Part shown: in pieces, positions 8,526 to 17,080 of the stretch | Layout: every line of letters starts with the position of its first letter | How positions within the stretch are numbered: position 1 is the first letter of the stretch | DNA from: Actinomycetota bacterium | GTDB lineage: Bacteria; Actinomycetota; Actinomycetes; Actinomycetales; Microbacteriaceae | Assembly (NCBI GenBank): GCA_013297625.1 | Contig: JAAFHT010000005.1 | Span: 1 to 61,653 of the forward strand | Reading direction: 5' to 3' | DNA: 61,653 nt | Translations under genes and position numbers: made by a program | Notes under the pieces: generated by a model | What the model was told of the DNA's origin: nothing | Databases searched by the model: none | What the model saw: the letters and a program-made list of their open reading frames with translations, nothing else

Positions 8526-9216
8526 TCAACGCTTCTTTAGCCGCGATCGTGCCACGCGCATCGCCGAAGCCGACGCCGTGGCCGTCATCGGCCTCGGTCG
8601 CTTTGGTCGCGCGATCGCCCTCGAGCTCATGGAGACCGGCACCGAGGTGCTCGGTATCGACGCCGACGAAGACATCGTGCAGTCGCTCAACGGGCAACTC
8701 ACTCAAGTGGTGCGCGCCGACACGACGAACGAAGAGGTGCTGCGGCAACTTGCGGTGCACGAGTTCGACCGCGTGATCGTAGCCATTGGGTCTGATGTTC
8801 AGTCGAGCATCCTGACCACGTCGATCTTGCTGCGTATGGAGATTCCGCACTTGTGGACCAAGGCAGTGAGCGACGCCCACGGGCAGATCTTGTCGCAACT
8901 GGGGGTCAAGCACGTGATCTACCCCGAACACGAAATGGGCCGCCGCGTGGCGCACCTCGTGCGCGGCGCCGCACTCGACTACATCGAGGTCGACGACGAC
9001 TACGCGATCGTCAAGATGCCCCCCAACCGCATTGTTCAAGACATCCGCCTCGGCGACACTGACTTGCGGCAAGAGTATGGGGTGACCGTGATGGCCGTGC
9101 AGCGCGGCTCAAAAGAGTGGTGCAATGCGGATGCCGACACCGTGATCGAGGCGGGAGATACCATTCTCATCGCAGGCCCCATCAAGAAGGCCGAAGCGTT
9201 CGGCCAGTTGCGCTGA
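8518..9216 (+). CDS. ktrA: potassium uptake regulatory subunit, TrkA/KtrA family (TTG start)
   Basis: A 232-residue RCK protein. The N-terminal Rossmann domain has the GLGRFG dinucleotide loop at 25-30 and Asp at the end of beta-2 (GIDADED); a C-terminal RCK_C domain follows from about residue 150 (VKMPPNRIVQDIRLGD). It forms the octameric ring that binds ATP/ADP or NAD and gates KtrB. The start is a TTG at 8518, overlapping the ktrB stop by 8 nt. GAAAGAAAGG lies at proper distance upstream, and no ATG or GTG would retain the family's short N-terminus. Confidence 0.9.
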   Translation: MGNQRFFSRDRATRIAEADAVAVIGLGRFGRAIALELMETGTEVLGIDADEDIVQSLNGQLTQVVRADTTNEEVLRQLAVHEFDRVIVAIGSDVQSSILTTSILLRMEIPHLWTKAVSDAHGQILSQLGVKHVIYPEHEMGRRVAHLVRGAALDYIEVDDDYAIVKMPPNRIVQDIRLGDTDLRQEYGVTVMAVQRGSKEWCNADADTVIEAGDTILIAGPIKKAEAFGQLR

Positions 9217-9242
9217 CCGTCGCGCAGACGCAAGGAGCGGCC

Positions 9243-9287
9243 ATGAGTTCGATCACCGAGAACGCCGCCCGTGGCCGTCGTCGATAG
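9243..9287 (+). other. 14-codon reading frame with strong ribosome binding site over the corA start
   Basis: AAGGAG, then an ATG at 9243, opens a frame reading MSSITENAARGRRR and stop, overlapping corA in the +1 frame. Removing one C from the CCC run at 9268-9270 would join it in frame to corA (MSSITENAA-VAVVDSAVYVEG). It may be the true corA N-terminus interrupted by a 1-nt insertion or an assembly error, or less likely a leader peptide. Confidence 0.5.
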
Positions 9288-10272
9288 CGCCGTCTACGTT
9301 GAGGGGCTTCGTCGCCCCGGAGTCGTGGGGCTCGACGAGACCTACGACGTCACCCGCGAGACGGGCGGCATCGCGTGGATCGGTCTCTATCGACCGACGC
9401 GCGACGAGCTCAACTCGGTGGCGACCGAGTTTGGTCTGCACCACCTCGCCGTCGACGATGCGCTCAAGGGCCACCAGCGCTCGAAGCTCGAGCGCTATGG
9501 CAACACACTCTTCCTTGCCCTGCGCACCGCGCGCTATATCGACGAGACCGAGACGGTCGAGTTTGGTGAGTTGCACGTCTTCGTCGGGCCGCAGTTCGTC
9601 ATTACCGTGCGTCACGCCGAGTCGCCCGACCTCGCTCACGTGCGCGACCGCCTCGAGGCCGACCCCGAGCTGCTGGGCAAGGGGCCCGAGGCGATTCTCT
9701 ATGCCGTGCTCGACGAGGTTGTCGACGAATACGAGCCGGTGATCGCCGGGCTCGAGAACGACATCGATGAGATCGAAGACGAGCTCTTCGGCGAGGCCGA
9801 ACACGAAGTGCTCACGCGCCGCATTTATGACCTGTCGAGCGAGGTCATCGGCTTTCAGCGCGCGGTGCAACCGCTCATCGGCATCGTCGAAGCCTTGCAG
9901 CGTGGCGGCCCGACCTACGGCGTCGACGCTGATCTCACGCACTTGCTCGGTGACGTGCTCGATCACGTCTCGCGCGCGGGCGACCGGGCCGATGCGTTTC
10001 GCACGCTGCTCGACAAGGCTCTACAAGTGCAGTCGACGCTCATCACTCGTCGCATGACCGAGGTGAGCGTCGAGCAGAACGAGCAGATCAAGCGCATTAC
10101 GTCGTGGGCGGCCATCCTCTTTGCGCCCACGCTCGTCGGCACCGTCTATGGCATGAACTTTCGCTACATGCCTGAGCTGGAGTGGGTGTGGGGGTATCCC
10201 TTCGCGATGGGTCTCATGGTGCTGCTGGGCGTCGGACTGTACGTCGTCTTCAAGCGCCGCGACTGGCTTTAG
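9271..10272 (+). CDS. corA: CorA-family magnesium/cobalt transporter
   Basis: A 333-residue CorA protein. The acidic, mostly helical cytoplasmic domain occupies about 1-270. The signature GMN is at 294-296 (YGMNF), followed by the second transmembrane helix and a basic tail (KRRDWL). It forms a pentameric channel for Mg2+ and sometimes Co2+ or Ni2+. The GTG at 9271 is the first in-frame start but has no ribosome binding site; the strong site belongs to an out-of-frame ATG at 9243, so the real N-terminus may differ. It is third in the ktrB-ktrA-corA run, 54 nt after ktrA, an operon for cation uptake. Confidence 0.88.
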   Translation: MAVVDSAVYVEGLRRPGVVGLDETYDVTRETGGIAWIGLYRPTRDELNSVATEFGLHHLAVDDALKGHQRSKLERYGNTLFLALRTARYIDETETVEFGELHVFVGPQFVITVRHAESPDLAHVRDRLEADPELLGKGPEAILYAVLDEVVDEYEPVIAGLENDIDEIEDELFGEAEHEVLTRRIYDLSSEVIGFQRAVQPLIGIVEALQRGGPTYGVDADLTHLLGDVLDHVSRAGDRADAFRTLLDKALQVQSTLITRRMTEVSVEQNEQIKRITSWAAILFAPTLVGTVYGMNFRYMPELEWVWGYPFAMGLMVLLGVGLYVVFKRRDWL

Positions 10273-10278
10273 ACGGTC

Positions 10279-11505
10279 ATGTTCGGCGTGCTGCGTGATC
10301 GCCGGTTCGCGGCGCTCTTTGCATCGCAAGTGGCCTCGTTGCTCGGCACGGGCATCCTCACCGTTGCGATCGCCTTGCTCGCGGCGCGCATTGCGGGCGA
10401 CGACGCGGGGGTCGTGCTGAGCATCGCGCTCACGATTCGCATTGCCACCTACGTGGTCATCTCGCCCATCGCCACGGCGCTGCTTGCGGGTCGCTCGAGC
10501 CGTGCGGTGCTCGTCGGGGCTGACGCCGCGCGCATTCTCGTGGCGCTCTCGCTCGTGTTCGTCACCGAGGCCTGGCAGTTGTACGCGGCAATCGTGCTGC
10601 TGCAGACCGCCTCAGCGGTCTTCACGCCCACGTTTCAGGCCGCGATTCCAGAAGTGCTGCCCGACGAGAACGACTTCACGGCGGCTCAATCGCTGTCGCG
10701 CCTCGCGTACGACCTCGAATCGCTTGTGAGCCCGCTCATCGCGGCGGCGCTCGTGACGCTTCTTCCTACCCCGTGGCTCTTCGCGATCACGGCTGTGGGC
10801 TTCGCTGCGTCACTCGCCGCCGTGCTGCTGTCGCGGCTTGAGCTGCGCACGCCCGTGACGGGTGAGCCCTTTACCTCTCGGCTCGGTCGCGGCATGCGTC
10901 TGATCGCGACGATCGAGTCGACGCGCTTCTTGGCACTCCTCGACGCCGCCGTCGCTGCCGTCTACGCGACCGTGCTCGTCAACACCGTCGTCATTGCGCT
11001 GCGCTTCGAGGGTGGAGTCGACGAGGTTGCGATGCCCCTGGGCGTTGCGCTTGCACTCTTTGGCGTTGGCTCGATAGCGGTTGCCCTCGTGCTTCCGGCA
11101 CTGATGCGGCGCGTGAGCGATCGAGCGGTCATGACGGGCGGGGCGATCGCGATCGTCGTGATTCTTGCCGTGGTCGCGGCCATCGAAGCGGGCCCGGGAT
11201 TGGGTCTCGTCGCTCTCGGCGGGCTGTGGATGCTGTTGGGCGCGGCATCGTCGGCCGTCAGCACGCCGAGCGCACGTTTGATTCGCCGCGACGTCACAAC
11301 AGCGGATCGCCCGGCGGTGTTCGCCGCGCGCTTCTCGACGTCGCACGCGTGGTACGCGGTGGCGTATCCACTCGCCGGTATTGGCGGAGCGATCTGGGGG
11401 GTCGCGGCAGCGACCGGGGCACTTGCGGCGCTCACGCTCGTCGTGCTCGTGGGGGCTGTGGCGGGTTCGCGCCGAGCATCCGTCGCCGACGCACCCGTGG
11501 ACTGA
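10279..11505 (+). CDS. MFS transporter, putative efflux type
   Basis: A 408-residue major facilitator starting RDRRFAALFASQVASLLGTG, a motif of the MFS_3/MacAB-like drug exporters. The segment FTPTFQAAIPEVLPDENDFTAAQSLSR after helix 4 is typical of that group. About twelve helices are visible. It starts 6 nt after corA stops and is presumably co-transcribed with it. No substrate can be named, and the context gives only a weak hint of a link to ion or envelope homeostasis. Confidence 0.8.
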   Translation: MFGVLRDRRFAALFASQVASLLGTGILTVAIALLAARIAGDDAGVVLSIALTIRIATYVVISPIATALLAGRSSRAVLVGADAARILVALSLVFVTEAWQLYAAIVLLQTASAVFTPTFQAAIPEVLPDENDFTAAQSLSRLAYDLESLVSPLIAAALVTLLPTPWLFAITAVGFAASLAAVLLSRLELRTPVTGEPFTSRLGRGMRLIATIESTRFLALLDAAVAAVYATVLVNTVVIALRFEGGVDEVAMPLGVALALFGVGSIAVALVLPALMRRVSDRAVMTGGAIAIVVILAVVAAIEAGPGLGLVALGGLWMLLGAASSAVSTPSARLIRRDVTTADRPAVFAARFSTSHAWYAVAYPLAGIGGAIWGVAAATGALAALTLVVLVGAVAGSRRASVADAPVD

Positions 11506-11537
11506 ATCGCAGGGATGCCACGAACAGGGTGGGCGGT

Positions 11538-11543
11538 TAGGCT
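11538..11543 (+). promoter_or_regulatory. -10 box, leaderless promoter of the M13 peptidase
   Basis: TAGGCT, 7 nt before the GTG at 11551. Confidence 0.6.
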
Positions 11544-11550
11544 CTCCCGC

Positions 11551-13512
11551 GTGACTGACGTGCTTGCCAGCGGCATCGACCGCGCAGAACTCGACCCCGA
11601 CATTCGCCCCAACGACGACCTTTATCGGCACGTGAATGGCCGCTGGGTTGCCCGCACGCCGATTCCTGCTGACAAGGCGCGGTACGGCTCGTTCATGATC
11701 CTCGCCGAAGAGGCCGAGCAGGCCGTGCGCGAGATTATCGAGCAAGCGCAGAGCGCCGAGCCCGGCACGCTTGAGAAGAAGGTCGGCGATCTCTACGCGA
11801 GCTTCATGGATGTTGACCGCGTCGAGGCGCTCGGTGCCGCACCGCTGGCCCCCCTGCTCGCCGAGGTCGACGCGATTGATTCGGTGGAAGCCCTGCTGAG
11901 CACACTCGGTCGCCTCGAGCGCCGCGGCGTCGCCGGCTTCGCGCAGCTGTTCGTCGACAACGACCCGGGCGACCCCGAGCGCTACCTGATCTTCGTTGAG
12001 CAGGGTGGAATCGGACTGCCCGACGAGTCGTACTACCGCGACGACGCGCACGCCGAGACGCGCGTGGCCTACCGCGCGCACGTTGAGCGCATGTTCGCCC
12101 TCGCGGGTCTCGACGAGGCCGGGGCTCGCGCCGAGCGCGTCGTCGCCCTCGAGACCGCCCTCGCGGCTCATCACTGGGACAACGTGCGCAACCGCGACGC
12201 TCAAGCCACCTACAACTTGCGCTCGTGGAACGACTGGGCCGAGAGCGCCGCCGGGGTCGACCTCGGCCTCTGGCGCGATGGCTACGGCATTCCGGCAACG
12301 GCGCTCGCCGAGGTCGTGCTGCGCCAGCCCGACTTCACCGCGGGCTTCGCTGCGGAGCTGACGGGCCGCGATCTCGACGAGTGGCGCGACTGGCTGCGAC
12401 TCTCTGTCGTGCGCTCGATGGCGCCCTACCTCTCGAGCGCATTCGTCGACGAGAACTTCGCCTTCTACGGCCGCACGCTCACGGGCGCTCCCGAGTTGCG
12501 CGCCCGCTGGAAGCGCGGCGTCGGCTTTGTCGAGCGCGCGATGGGTGAGGCCGTTGGCGCCGTCTATGTCGAGCGGCACTTTCAGCCCGAGGCCAAGGCA
12601 GCGATGGACGACCTCGTCGCCAACCTCATCGAGGCCTACCGCGAGAGCATCGAGACGCTCGAGTGGATGACCCCCGAGACCCGCGCCCGCGCCCTCGACA
12701 AGCTCGCCAAGTTCACGCCCAAGATCGGCTACCCCGAGCGCTGGCGTGACTACTCGAGCCTCGAGATCGATGCGACCGACCTGCTCGCCAACGTGCAAGC
12801 AGCGGGAGAGTTCGAGTTCGCGCGCGAGTTGAAGAAGATCGGCTCACCCATCGATCGCGATGAGTGGTTCATGACCCCGCAGACGGTCAACGCCTACTAC
12901 AACCCCGGCTTCAACGAGATCGTGTTCCCCGCGGCAATCTTGCAGTTCCCCTTCTTCGATGCGGGCCGGGATGCTGCGGCCAACTACGGCGCCATCGGCG
13001 CGGTCATCGGCCACGAGATCGGGCACGGGTTTGACGACCAGGGCTCGCGCTTCGACGGCGACGGGCGACTGCACGACTGGTGGACTGAAGCCGACCGTGC
13101 CGCGTTCGAGCAGCGCACGGCCTCGCTCATTGCGCAGTACGACGCGCTCGAGCCGGCAGAGACTCCGGGGCACTATGTCAACGGCGCCCTCACGATCGGC
13201 GAGAACATTGGCGACCTCGGCGGCCTCGGCATCGCGTGGAAGGCCTACCTGCTGTCGCTCGACGGCGCCGAGGCGCCCGTGATCGACGGGCTCACCGCAT
13301 CCCAGCGCTTCTTCCTCTCGTGGGCGCAGGCCTGGCAAATCGCGATTCGCCCCGAAGAGGCGCTGCGGTTGCTCTCGATCGACCCGCACTCGCCCAACGA
13401 GTTCCGCTGCAACCAGATCGTGCGCAACATCGACGCGTTCTACGACGCATTCGGTGTGACGCCCGACGATGCCCTGTGGCTCGCCCCCGACGAGCGGGTC
13501 ACCATTTGGTAG
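11551..13512 (+). CDS. M13-family zinc metallopeptidase (neprilysin/PepO-like)
   Basis: A 653-residue gluzincin. The zinc-binding HEIGH is at 488-492 and the third ligand Glu551 lies in ENIGDLGG, with Asp555. The substrate-binding NAYYNPGFNEIVFP block precedes the active site, and the C-terminal tail ends in VTIW as in most M13 enzymes. There is no signal peptide or N-terminal membrane anchor, so it is a cytoplasmic oligopeptidase like PepO and unlike membrane-bound neprilysin. A leaderless promoter supports the GTG at 11551 over an open-frame extension of 12 codons. Length is normal for the family. Confidence 0.92.
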   Translation: MTDVLASGIDRAELDPDIRPNDDLYRHVNGRWVARTPIPADKARYGSFMILAEEAEQAVREIIEQAQSAEPGTLEKKVGDLYASFMDVDRVEALGAAPLAPLLAEVDAIDSVEALLSTLGRLERRGVAGFAQLFVDNDPGDPERYLIFVEQGGIGLPDESYYRDDAHAETRVAYRAHVERMFALAGLDEAGARAERVVALETALAAHHWDNVRNRDAQATYNLRSWNDWAESAAGVDLGLWRDGYGIPATALAEVVLRQPDFTAGFAAELTGRDLDEWRDWLRLSVVRSMAPYLSSAFVDENFAFYGRTLTGAPELRARWKRGVGFVERAMGEAVGAVYVERHFQPEAKAAMDDLVANLIEAYRESIETLEWMTPETRARALDKLAKFTPKIGYPERWRDYSSLEIDATDLLANVQAAGEFEFARELKKIGSPIDRDEWFMTPQTVNAYYNPGFNEIVFPAAILQFPFFDAGRDAAANYGAIGAVIGHEIGHGFDDQGSRFDGDGRLHDWWTEADRAAFEQRTASLIAQYDALEPAETPGHYVNGALTIGENIGDLGGLGIAWKAYLLSLDGAEAPVIDGLTASQRFFLSWAQAWQIAIRPEEALRLLSIDPHSPNEFRCNQIVRNIDAFYDAFGVTPDDALWLAPDERVTIW

Positions 13513-13580
13513 ACGGCCCGCTCATTCGTGATCGGGGTGCCCGCGCGGGCACCCCAAGACGAGCGCGCCATCTTTCAGAC

Positions 13581-14414
13581 GTGCGTGAGCCCAGTTTTCG
13601 CTCGGCCTATCGCTCGCTCGGCGCCGTGGCGTACGAGGGCGCGCGGGTTTCGGTTGCCGTTGTTGACCTTGAGACGGGCGAGAGCGTCTTCGCTGTCGAC
13701 GAGCGCATCGTGTTGCCGACGGCGAGCATCGGCAAGATCTTGCTGCTCATCGAAGTGAGCGCACGGCTCACCGATCGCAGTGTGAGCGACTTTGCCATCG
13801 CCGATCGATCGATTCAGGATGCCGTGGCCGACAGCGGCATTTGGCAGCACCTGCAGGCTCCCGCCTTTCCGATCGCCGACCTCGCGGCGCTCGTGGGCGC
13901 GACGAGTGACAACCTCGCCACCAACGTGCTCTTGCGGCAGGTGGGGCTCGACTCCGTGCGGTCGCGCACCGAAAAGCTTGGGCTCGTGCGCACGGCGCTG
14001 CTCGACCGCGTGCGCGACGTTCGCGGGCCCGACGATGCCCCGCAGCTATCGGTCGGCTCGACCGCCGAGCTCGCGTGGCTCTTTCAGGCTCTCGCCAACG
14101 GCCACATCATCGACCCGACGACGAGCCAGCGCGTGCTCAGTTGGCTTTCGCTCAACGCTGACCTCTCCATGGTCGCGAGCGCCTTCGGTCGCGACCCGTT
14201 CTCGCACCGCGGAGTCGAACACAGCACGTGGATGGTCAACAAAACCGGCACCGACGTGGGGGTGCGCAGCGAGGCCGGCATTCTTCGCGGCCCGCGAGCG
14301 GGTGTTGCCTATGCCGCCTCGGTGCACTTCGATGACTCTGACTTGGCGCGACGCCTTCGCGTCATGGATGCCCTGCGCGCGTTTGGGCTCGATCTGCTCG
14401 AGTTTGTGCACTGA
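13581..14414 (+). CDS. class A beta-lactamase-fold serine hydrolase without signal peptide
   Basis: A 277-residue protein with the penicillin-recognising active-site set: SIGK at 49-52 (nucleophile Ser49, Lys52), SDN at 109-111 and KTG at 221-223, in the order and spacing of class A enzymes. I cannot find the omega-loop ExxLN motif carrying the deacylating Glu, and there is no signal peptide, so an antibiotic-destroying role in the usual secreted sense is unlikely. It could be a cytoplasmic esterase, amidase or peptidase of this fold. The GTG at 13581 gives the shortest N-terminus that keeps beta-1; no clear ribosome binding site is seen. It follows the M13 peptidase gene by 68 nt. Confidence 0.7.
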   Translation: MREPSFRSAYRSLGAVAYEGARVSVAVVDLETGESVFAVDERIVLPTASIGKILLLIEVSARLTDRSVSDFAIADRSIQDAVADSGIWQHLQAPAFPIADLAALVGATSDNLATNVLLRQVGLDSVRSRTEKLGLVRTALLDRVRDVRGPDDAPQLSVGSTAELAWLFQALANGHIIDPTTSQRVLSWLSLNADLSMVASAFGRDPFSHRGVEHSTWMVNKTGTDVGVRSEAGILRGPRAGVAYAASVHFDDSDLARRLRVMDALRAFGLDLLEFVH

Positions 14415-14483
14415 CGCGCGCCGAGCATCCCGAGCCTGCCTCACGCTCACCGCACACTCGGGTGCTCGTGGCACCATGTGCGC

Positions 14484-14891
14484 ATGATCAGCACGGGGCT
14501 CGCTCGACAACTGCGCGACGCCGGTCTGCGCTGGAAGCCTGCTTCGGGTGACCGCTTTCAGATCGACCGCCACGAGTTCGACGCCGAGGTCTTCACGATC
14601 AGCGAGCTGACGATCGAAGCGCACGAGTACCCCACGGGCACCGCGCTGGGCTTCAACGGCACGACCGAGTGGGCGCTTGACTCGGTCGAGGTCGATGATG
14701 CCCTCTGGCTGCCGCGCGAAGACCAGTTGCGCGACCTCTTGCGCACGGCGTTTCGACGACTCGATCGCACGGGCGATGGCTACCGTGTCACGATCGAACT
14801 CGACGGCGCCGAGCACACGGTCGAGAACGTGTCGGCGCCCGAGGCCTATGGGCTTGCGCTGCTCGTGATTCTCGAGCGCGTCGCCCTCTAG
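14484..14891 (+). CDS. conserved actinobacterial protein of unknown function
   Basis: A 135-residue soluble protein beginning MISTGLARQLRDAGLRW. Acidic, with a predicted alpha/beta mix and no membrane segment or recognised catalytic motif. The stretch GFNGTTEWALDSVE and WLPREDQLRDLL look conserved-type. Homologues in related actinomycetes often carry a pilus-assembly (CpaE) label, which I consider unsupported because there is no P-loop or receiver domain. A GTG at 14478 could add two residues. The gene sits between the hydrolase and the flavoprotein and may share their transcription, but no operon evidence is strong. Confidence 0.6.
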   Translation: MISTGLARQLRDAGLRWKPASGDRFQIDRHEFDAEVFTISELTIEAHEYPTGTALGFNGTTEWALDSVEVDDALWLPREDQLRDLLRTAFRRLDRTGDGYRVTIELDGAEHTVENVSAPEAYGLALLVILERVAL

Positions 14892-14905
14892 CCCCGCCTC
14901 GCGAA

Positions 14906-14911
14906 TACGCT
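14906..14911 (+). promoter_or_regulatory. -10 box, leaderless promoter of the protoporphyrinogen-oxidase-like gene
   Basis: TACGCT, 6 nt before the GTG at 14918. Confidence 0.6.
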
Positions 14912-14917
14912 GACACC

Positions 14918-16234
14918 GTGCCTGAACGCTCTGCTGCTGACGAAACACTCGACGTGATCGTGGTGGGTGCGGGCGTCGCCGGTCTCGTCGTGGCTCGCGA
15001 GCTCGTGCTGCAGGGTCACCGTGTGCGCGTGCTCGAGGCGTCGTCGCGAGCGGGCGGCCAGGTGCGTGCCGAGGTTCTCGAGGGCATCACGGTTGACGTC
15101 GGTGCCGCCGCGTTCTCGCTCGACGACGGCGTCGTGACCGGATACCTGCAGCGCATGGGTCGCACACCGCGCGTGCAATCGCCGCTCGTCGAGCGTCGCT
15201 GGCTGCACACGGTCGACGGCGAGACGGTGCCGCTGCCCGTGCCGAGCTTGCTCGGGATTCCGATGACCACGATGACCGACGACGTGACCCGCGTTGTGGG
15301 CCGCCCAGCGAGCTGGCGCGGGCTGATGGATGCTCTGCTGCCGGGCCCCGTCGGCGCCAAGGCGCCCACCCTGGGTGCCCTGGTTCGTCGGCGCATGGGT
15401 GACGGCGTGCTCGAGCGACTCGTCGCTCCGGTCGTCGAGGCCGTGCGCGGCACCCACCCCGACGCGCTGCCCGTGACGGCCGTGCCGGGACTCGTGCACA
15501 ACCTTCTGCGCGAGAACTCGCTCGGCCGGGCGGTCGCGCGCATGCGACTTGAGGTCGACGACGACGCCGTTGTCGACGACGCAACGGGCCTGCTCGAGGG
15601 CGGCATGAGCACTCTGGTCGACGCCCTGCTGGCCGATCTGACTCGCTTTGGTGTGCCGATTGACTACGGCGTGCGGGTTGCGGAGGCGCACGCTGACCAC
15701 GTCGTGATCGCTGCCGCCGATGACACGGCGGAGCCCGAGGTTCGTCACAGCGTCGTGGTGGTGGCGGCACCCGCGCTCGTGACGTCGGCCGAGACGAGTC
15801 GGGCGGCCTCTGCGCTTGAGTGTGTTGTGACCCTCGCGCTCGACGCCGGCGTACTGGTGGGGGCACCGCGCGACGCGGGCGTGCTCGTGGCGCGCGGCAG
15901 TGACGTTGCGGCGCGCAGTCTCACCCACCTGACAGCGCAGTGGAACCACGTGCGCGAGGCCGCAGACGGCCGCGAGATCGTGCGGCTGCGGTATGAGCAA
16001 CCCGCCACCGTTGAGCAGGCGCGTCTCGATGCGGGCGTGCTGCTGGGCGTGGACATCCCGAGCAGTGCGGTGCTCGATGCCTCGGTCGCGACCTGGATGC
16101 GTGCCGGTGCGGTGACCACCGACGGCAGCATCGCGGTGGTGGGTGAGCATGTGGCCGGCCCCGAACTTGGCCGCGTCATTGCGCACGCTCGAGCCGTTGC
16201 CGAGTCGATCGGCGCGACGGGCGCCGAAGCCTAA
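14918..16234 (+). CDS. FAD-dependent oxidoreductase, protoporphyrinogen/coproporphyrinogen oxidase-like
   Basis: A 438-residue flavoprotein. The N-terminal GAGVAGLVVARELVLQGHRV is a Rossmann FAD-binding loop (GxGxxG) followed by the acidic residue in RVLEASSRAGGQVR. The C-terminus has the second FAD motif in GSIAVVGEHVAGPELGRVIAHA. Overall layout and length match HemY/HemG-type oxidases, which in Gram-positives convert coproporphyrinogen III to coproporphyrin III. The match is looser than for a standard HemY, and amine oxidase relatives remain possible. Uroporphyrinogen-III synthase encoded 1.1 kb downstream on the same strand supports a tetrapyrrole link, though hemA, B, C, E and H are not in the window. 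Confidence 0.7.
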   Translation: MPERSAADETLDVIVVGAGVAGLVVARELVLQGHRVRVLEASSRAGGQVRAEVLEGITVDVGAAAFSLDDGVVTGYLQRMGRTPRVQSPLVERRWLHTVDGETVPLPVPSLLGIPMTTMTDDVTRVVGRPASWRGLMDALLPGPVGAKAPTLGALVRRRMGDGVLERLVAPVVEAVRGTHPDALPVTAVPGLVHNLLRENSLGRAVARMRLEVDDDAVVDDATGLLEGGMSTLVDALLADLTRFGVPIDYGVRVAEAHADHVVIAAADDTAEPEVRHSVVVVAAPALVTSAETSRAASALECVVTLALDAGVLVGAPRDAGVLVARGSDVAARSLTHLTAQWNHVREAADGREIVRLRYEQPATVEQARLDAGVLLGVDIPSSAVLDASVATWMRAGAVTTDGSIAVVGEHVAGPELGRVIAHARAVAESIGATGAEA

Positions 16235-16284
16235 GGCCTGCCGTGCGTCGAGGCGACCCCCTGCACCGACTTCAGCAAGCGGGC

Positions 16285-16290
16285 TACGCT
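16285..16290 (+). promoter_or_regulatory. -10 box upstream of the YtxH/Holin-X/DUF3618 operon
   Basis: TACGCT, giving a predicted start near 16297 and a leader of about 47 nt before the ATG at 16344. Confidence 0.4.
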
Positions 16291-16343
16291 GGGGGTGTTG
16301 TCACGGCCTACCAATCGATGCCGTGCAGCGTGAGGAGTGCGTC

Positions 16344-16661
16344 ATGAGAGGCAAGATCCTGTTCGCCGCCGGCCTCGCCGTTGGCTACGTGCTGGGCACC
16401 CGTGCCGGCCGCGAGCGCTACGAGCAACTCAAGGGAGCCGTGAAGGGCTTCTGGAATGACCCGCGCGTGCAGCAGCGCGTCGACCAGGTTGAAGACTTCG
16501 TCAAGGAGAAGGCTCCCGAGGTTGCCGAGTTTGTCACCGACGGTGCCAAGAACCTTGTCGGCCAGGTGACCGGTCGGGGGTCGAGCACCAAGCCGACGCC
16601 CGCCAAGCCGACCACCGCCAAGAAGCCTGCGACGAAGAGCGGCACTGCCGCCTCGTCATGA
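16344..16661 (+). CDS. YtxH-like small membrane protein
   Basis: A 105-residue protein. One N-terminal membrane segment (ILFAAGLAVGYVLGTRAG) is followed by an amphipathic helix (YEQLKGAVKGFWNDPRVQQRVDQVEDFVKEKAPEV) and a Lys/Pro/Thr/Ala-rich tail. This is the layout of YtxH-domain proteins, which are often linked to envelope stress. GAGGAG lies 7 nt before the ATG. The stop overlaps the next start (ATGA), so it is the first gene of a three-gene operon. The low-complexity tail suggests interaction with the wall or nucleoid; this is inference. Confidence 0.75.
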   Translation: MRGKILFAAGLAVGYVLGTRAGRERYEQLKGAVKGFWNDPRVQQRVDQVEDFVKEKAPEVAEFVTDGAKNLVGQVTGRGSSTKPTPAKPTTAKKPATKSGTAASS

Positions 16662-17080
16662 GCCAGACACCGTCGAGCACGACGCGCCAGCGTCGCGGCC
16701 TCTTTCAGCTGATCGCGGACATTCCGGGGCTCATTCGTGAGCTCATTGAGGCCGAGATCGAGTCGCTCAAGGCCGAGATCGTGGGCAAGCTCAAGGCCGC
16801 GGGCATTGGCGCGGGTTTTCTCGTGACCGCCGGCGTCTTCGCGTTTTTCGCCACCCTCGTGCTGACCGCGGCCGGAGTGCTCGCTCTCGCCCTCGTGCTT
16901 CCCGCGTGGGCGGCAGCGCTCGTCGTGGGCGGGGCACTGCTGCTCTTGGCGGGCCTCGCTGCGGCGATCGGCGTCGGCCAGTTGAAGCACGGGGTGCCGC
17001 CGGTGCCCACCGAGACCATTGAGAGTGTCAAAGAAGATGTTCGCGTCGTGCGCGGACTCAGAAAGCGAGGAGCATCATGA
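16658..17080 (+). CDS. Holin-X (putative actinobacterial superfamily III) membrane protein
   Basis: A 140-residue protein. The N-terminal amphipathic region (GLFQLIADIPGLIRELIEAEIESLKAEI) precedes four hydrophobic stretches in two hairpins (about 48-70 and 77-107). This matches PF07332, a family named for a holin-like topology but widespread in actinobacterial chromosomes. No endolysin or phage gene is nearby, so phage function is not supported. It shares ATGA overlaps with both neighbours, which means tight translational coupling, and the three products probably act together at the membrane. Confidence 0.85.
   Translation: MSQTPSSTTRQRRGLFQLIADIPGLIRELIEAEIESLKAEIVGKLKAAGIGAGFLVTAGVFAFFATLVLTAAGVLALALVLPAWAAALVVGGALLLLAGLAAAIGVGQLKHGVPPVPTETIESVKEDVRVVRGLRKRGAS

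Noticed and set aside
10810-12798. A long open frame on the minus strand opposite the efflux MFS and M13 genes
   Set aside because: It spans two well-supported plus-strand genes and its product has no family features. It is a composition shadow.
13581-14414. The beta-lactamase-fold gene as an antibiotic resistance determinant
   Set aside because: No signal peptide and no recognisable deacylating Glu, so hydrolysis of beta-lactams outside the cell is not supported.
14484-14891. Pilus-assembly (CpaE) annotation for the 135-residue protein
   Set aside because: It has neither the receiver-like nor the ATPase domain of CpaE, and no pilus gene is near.
16658-17080. The Holin-X protein as a sign of a prophage
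   Set aside because: No endolysin, terminase, capsid or integrase gene is nearby, and the family is a common chromosomal membrane protein in actinobacteria.
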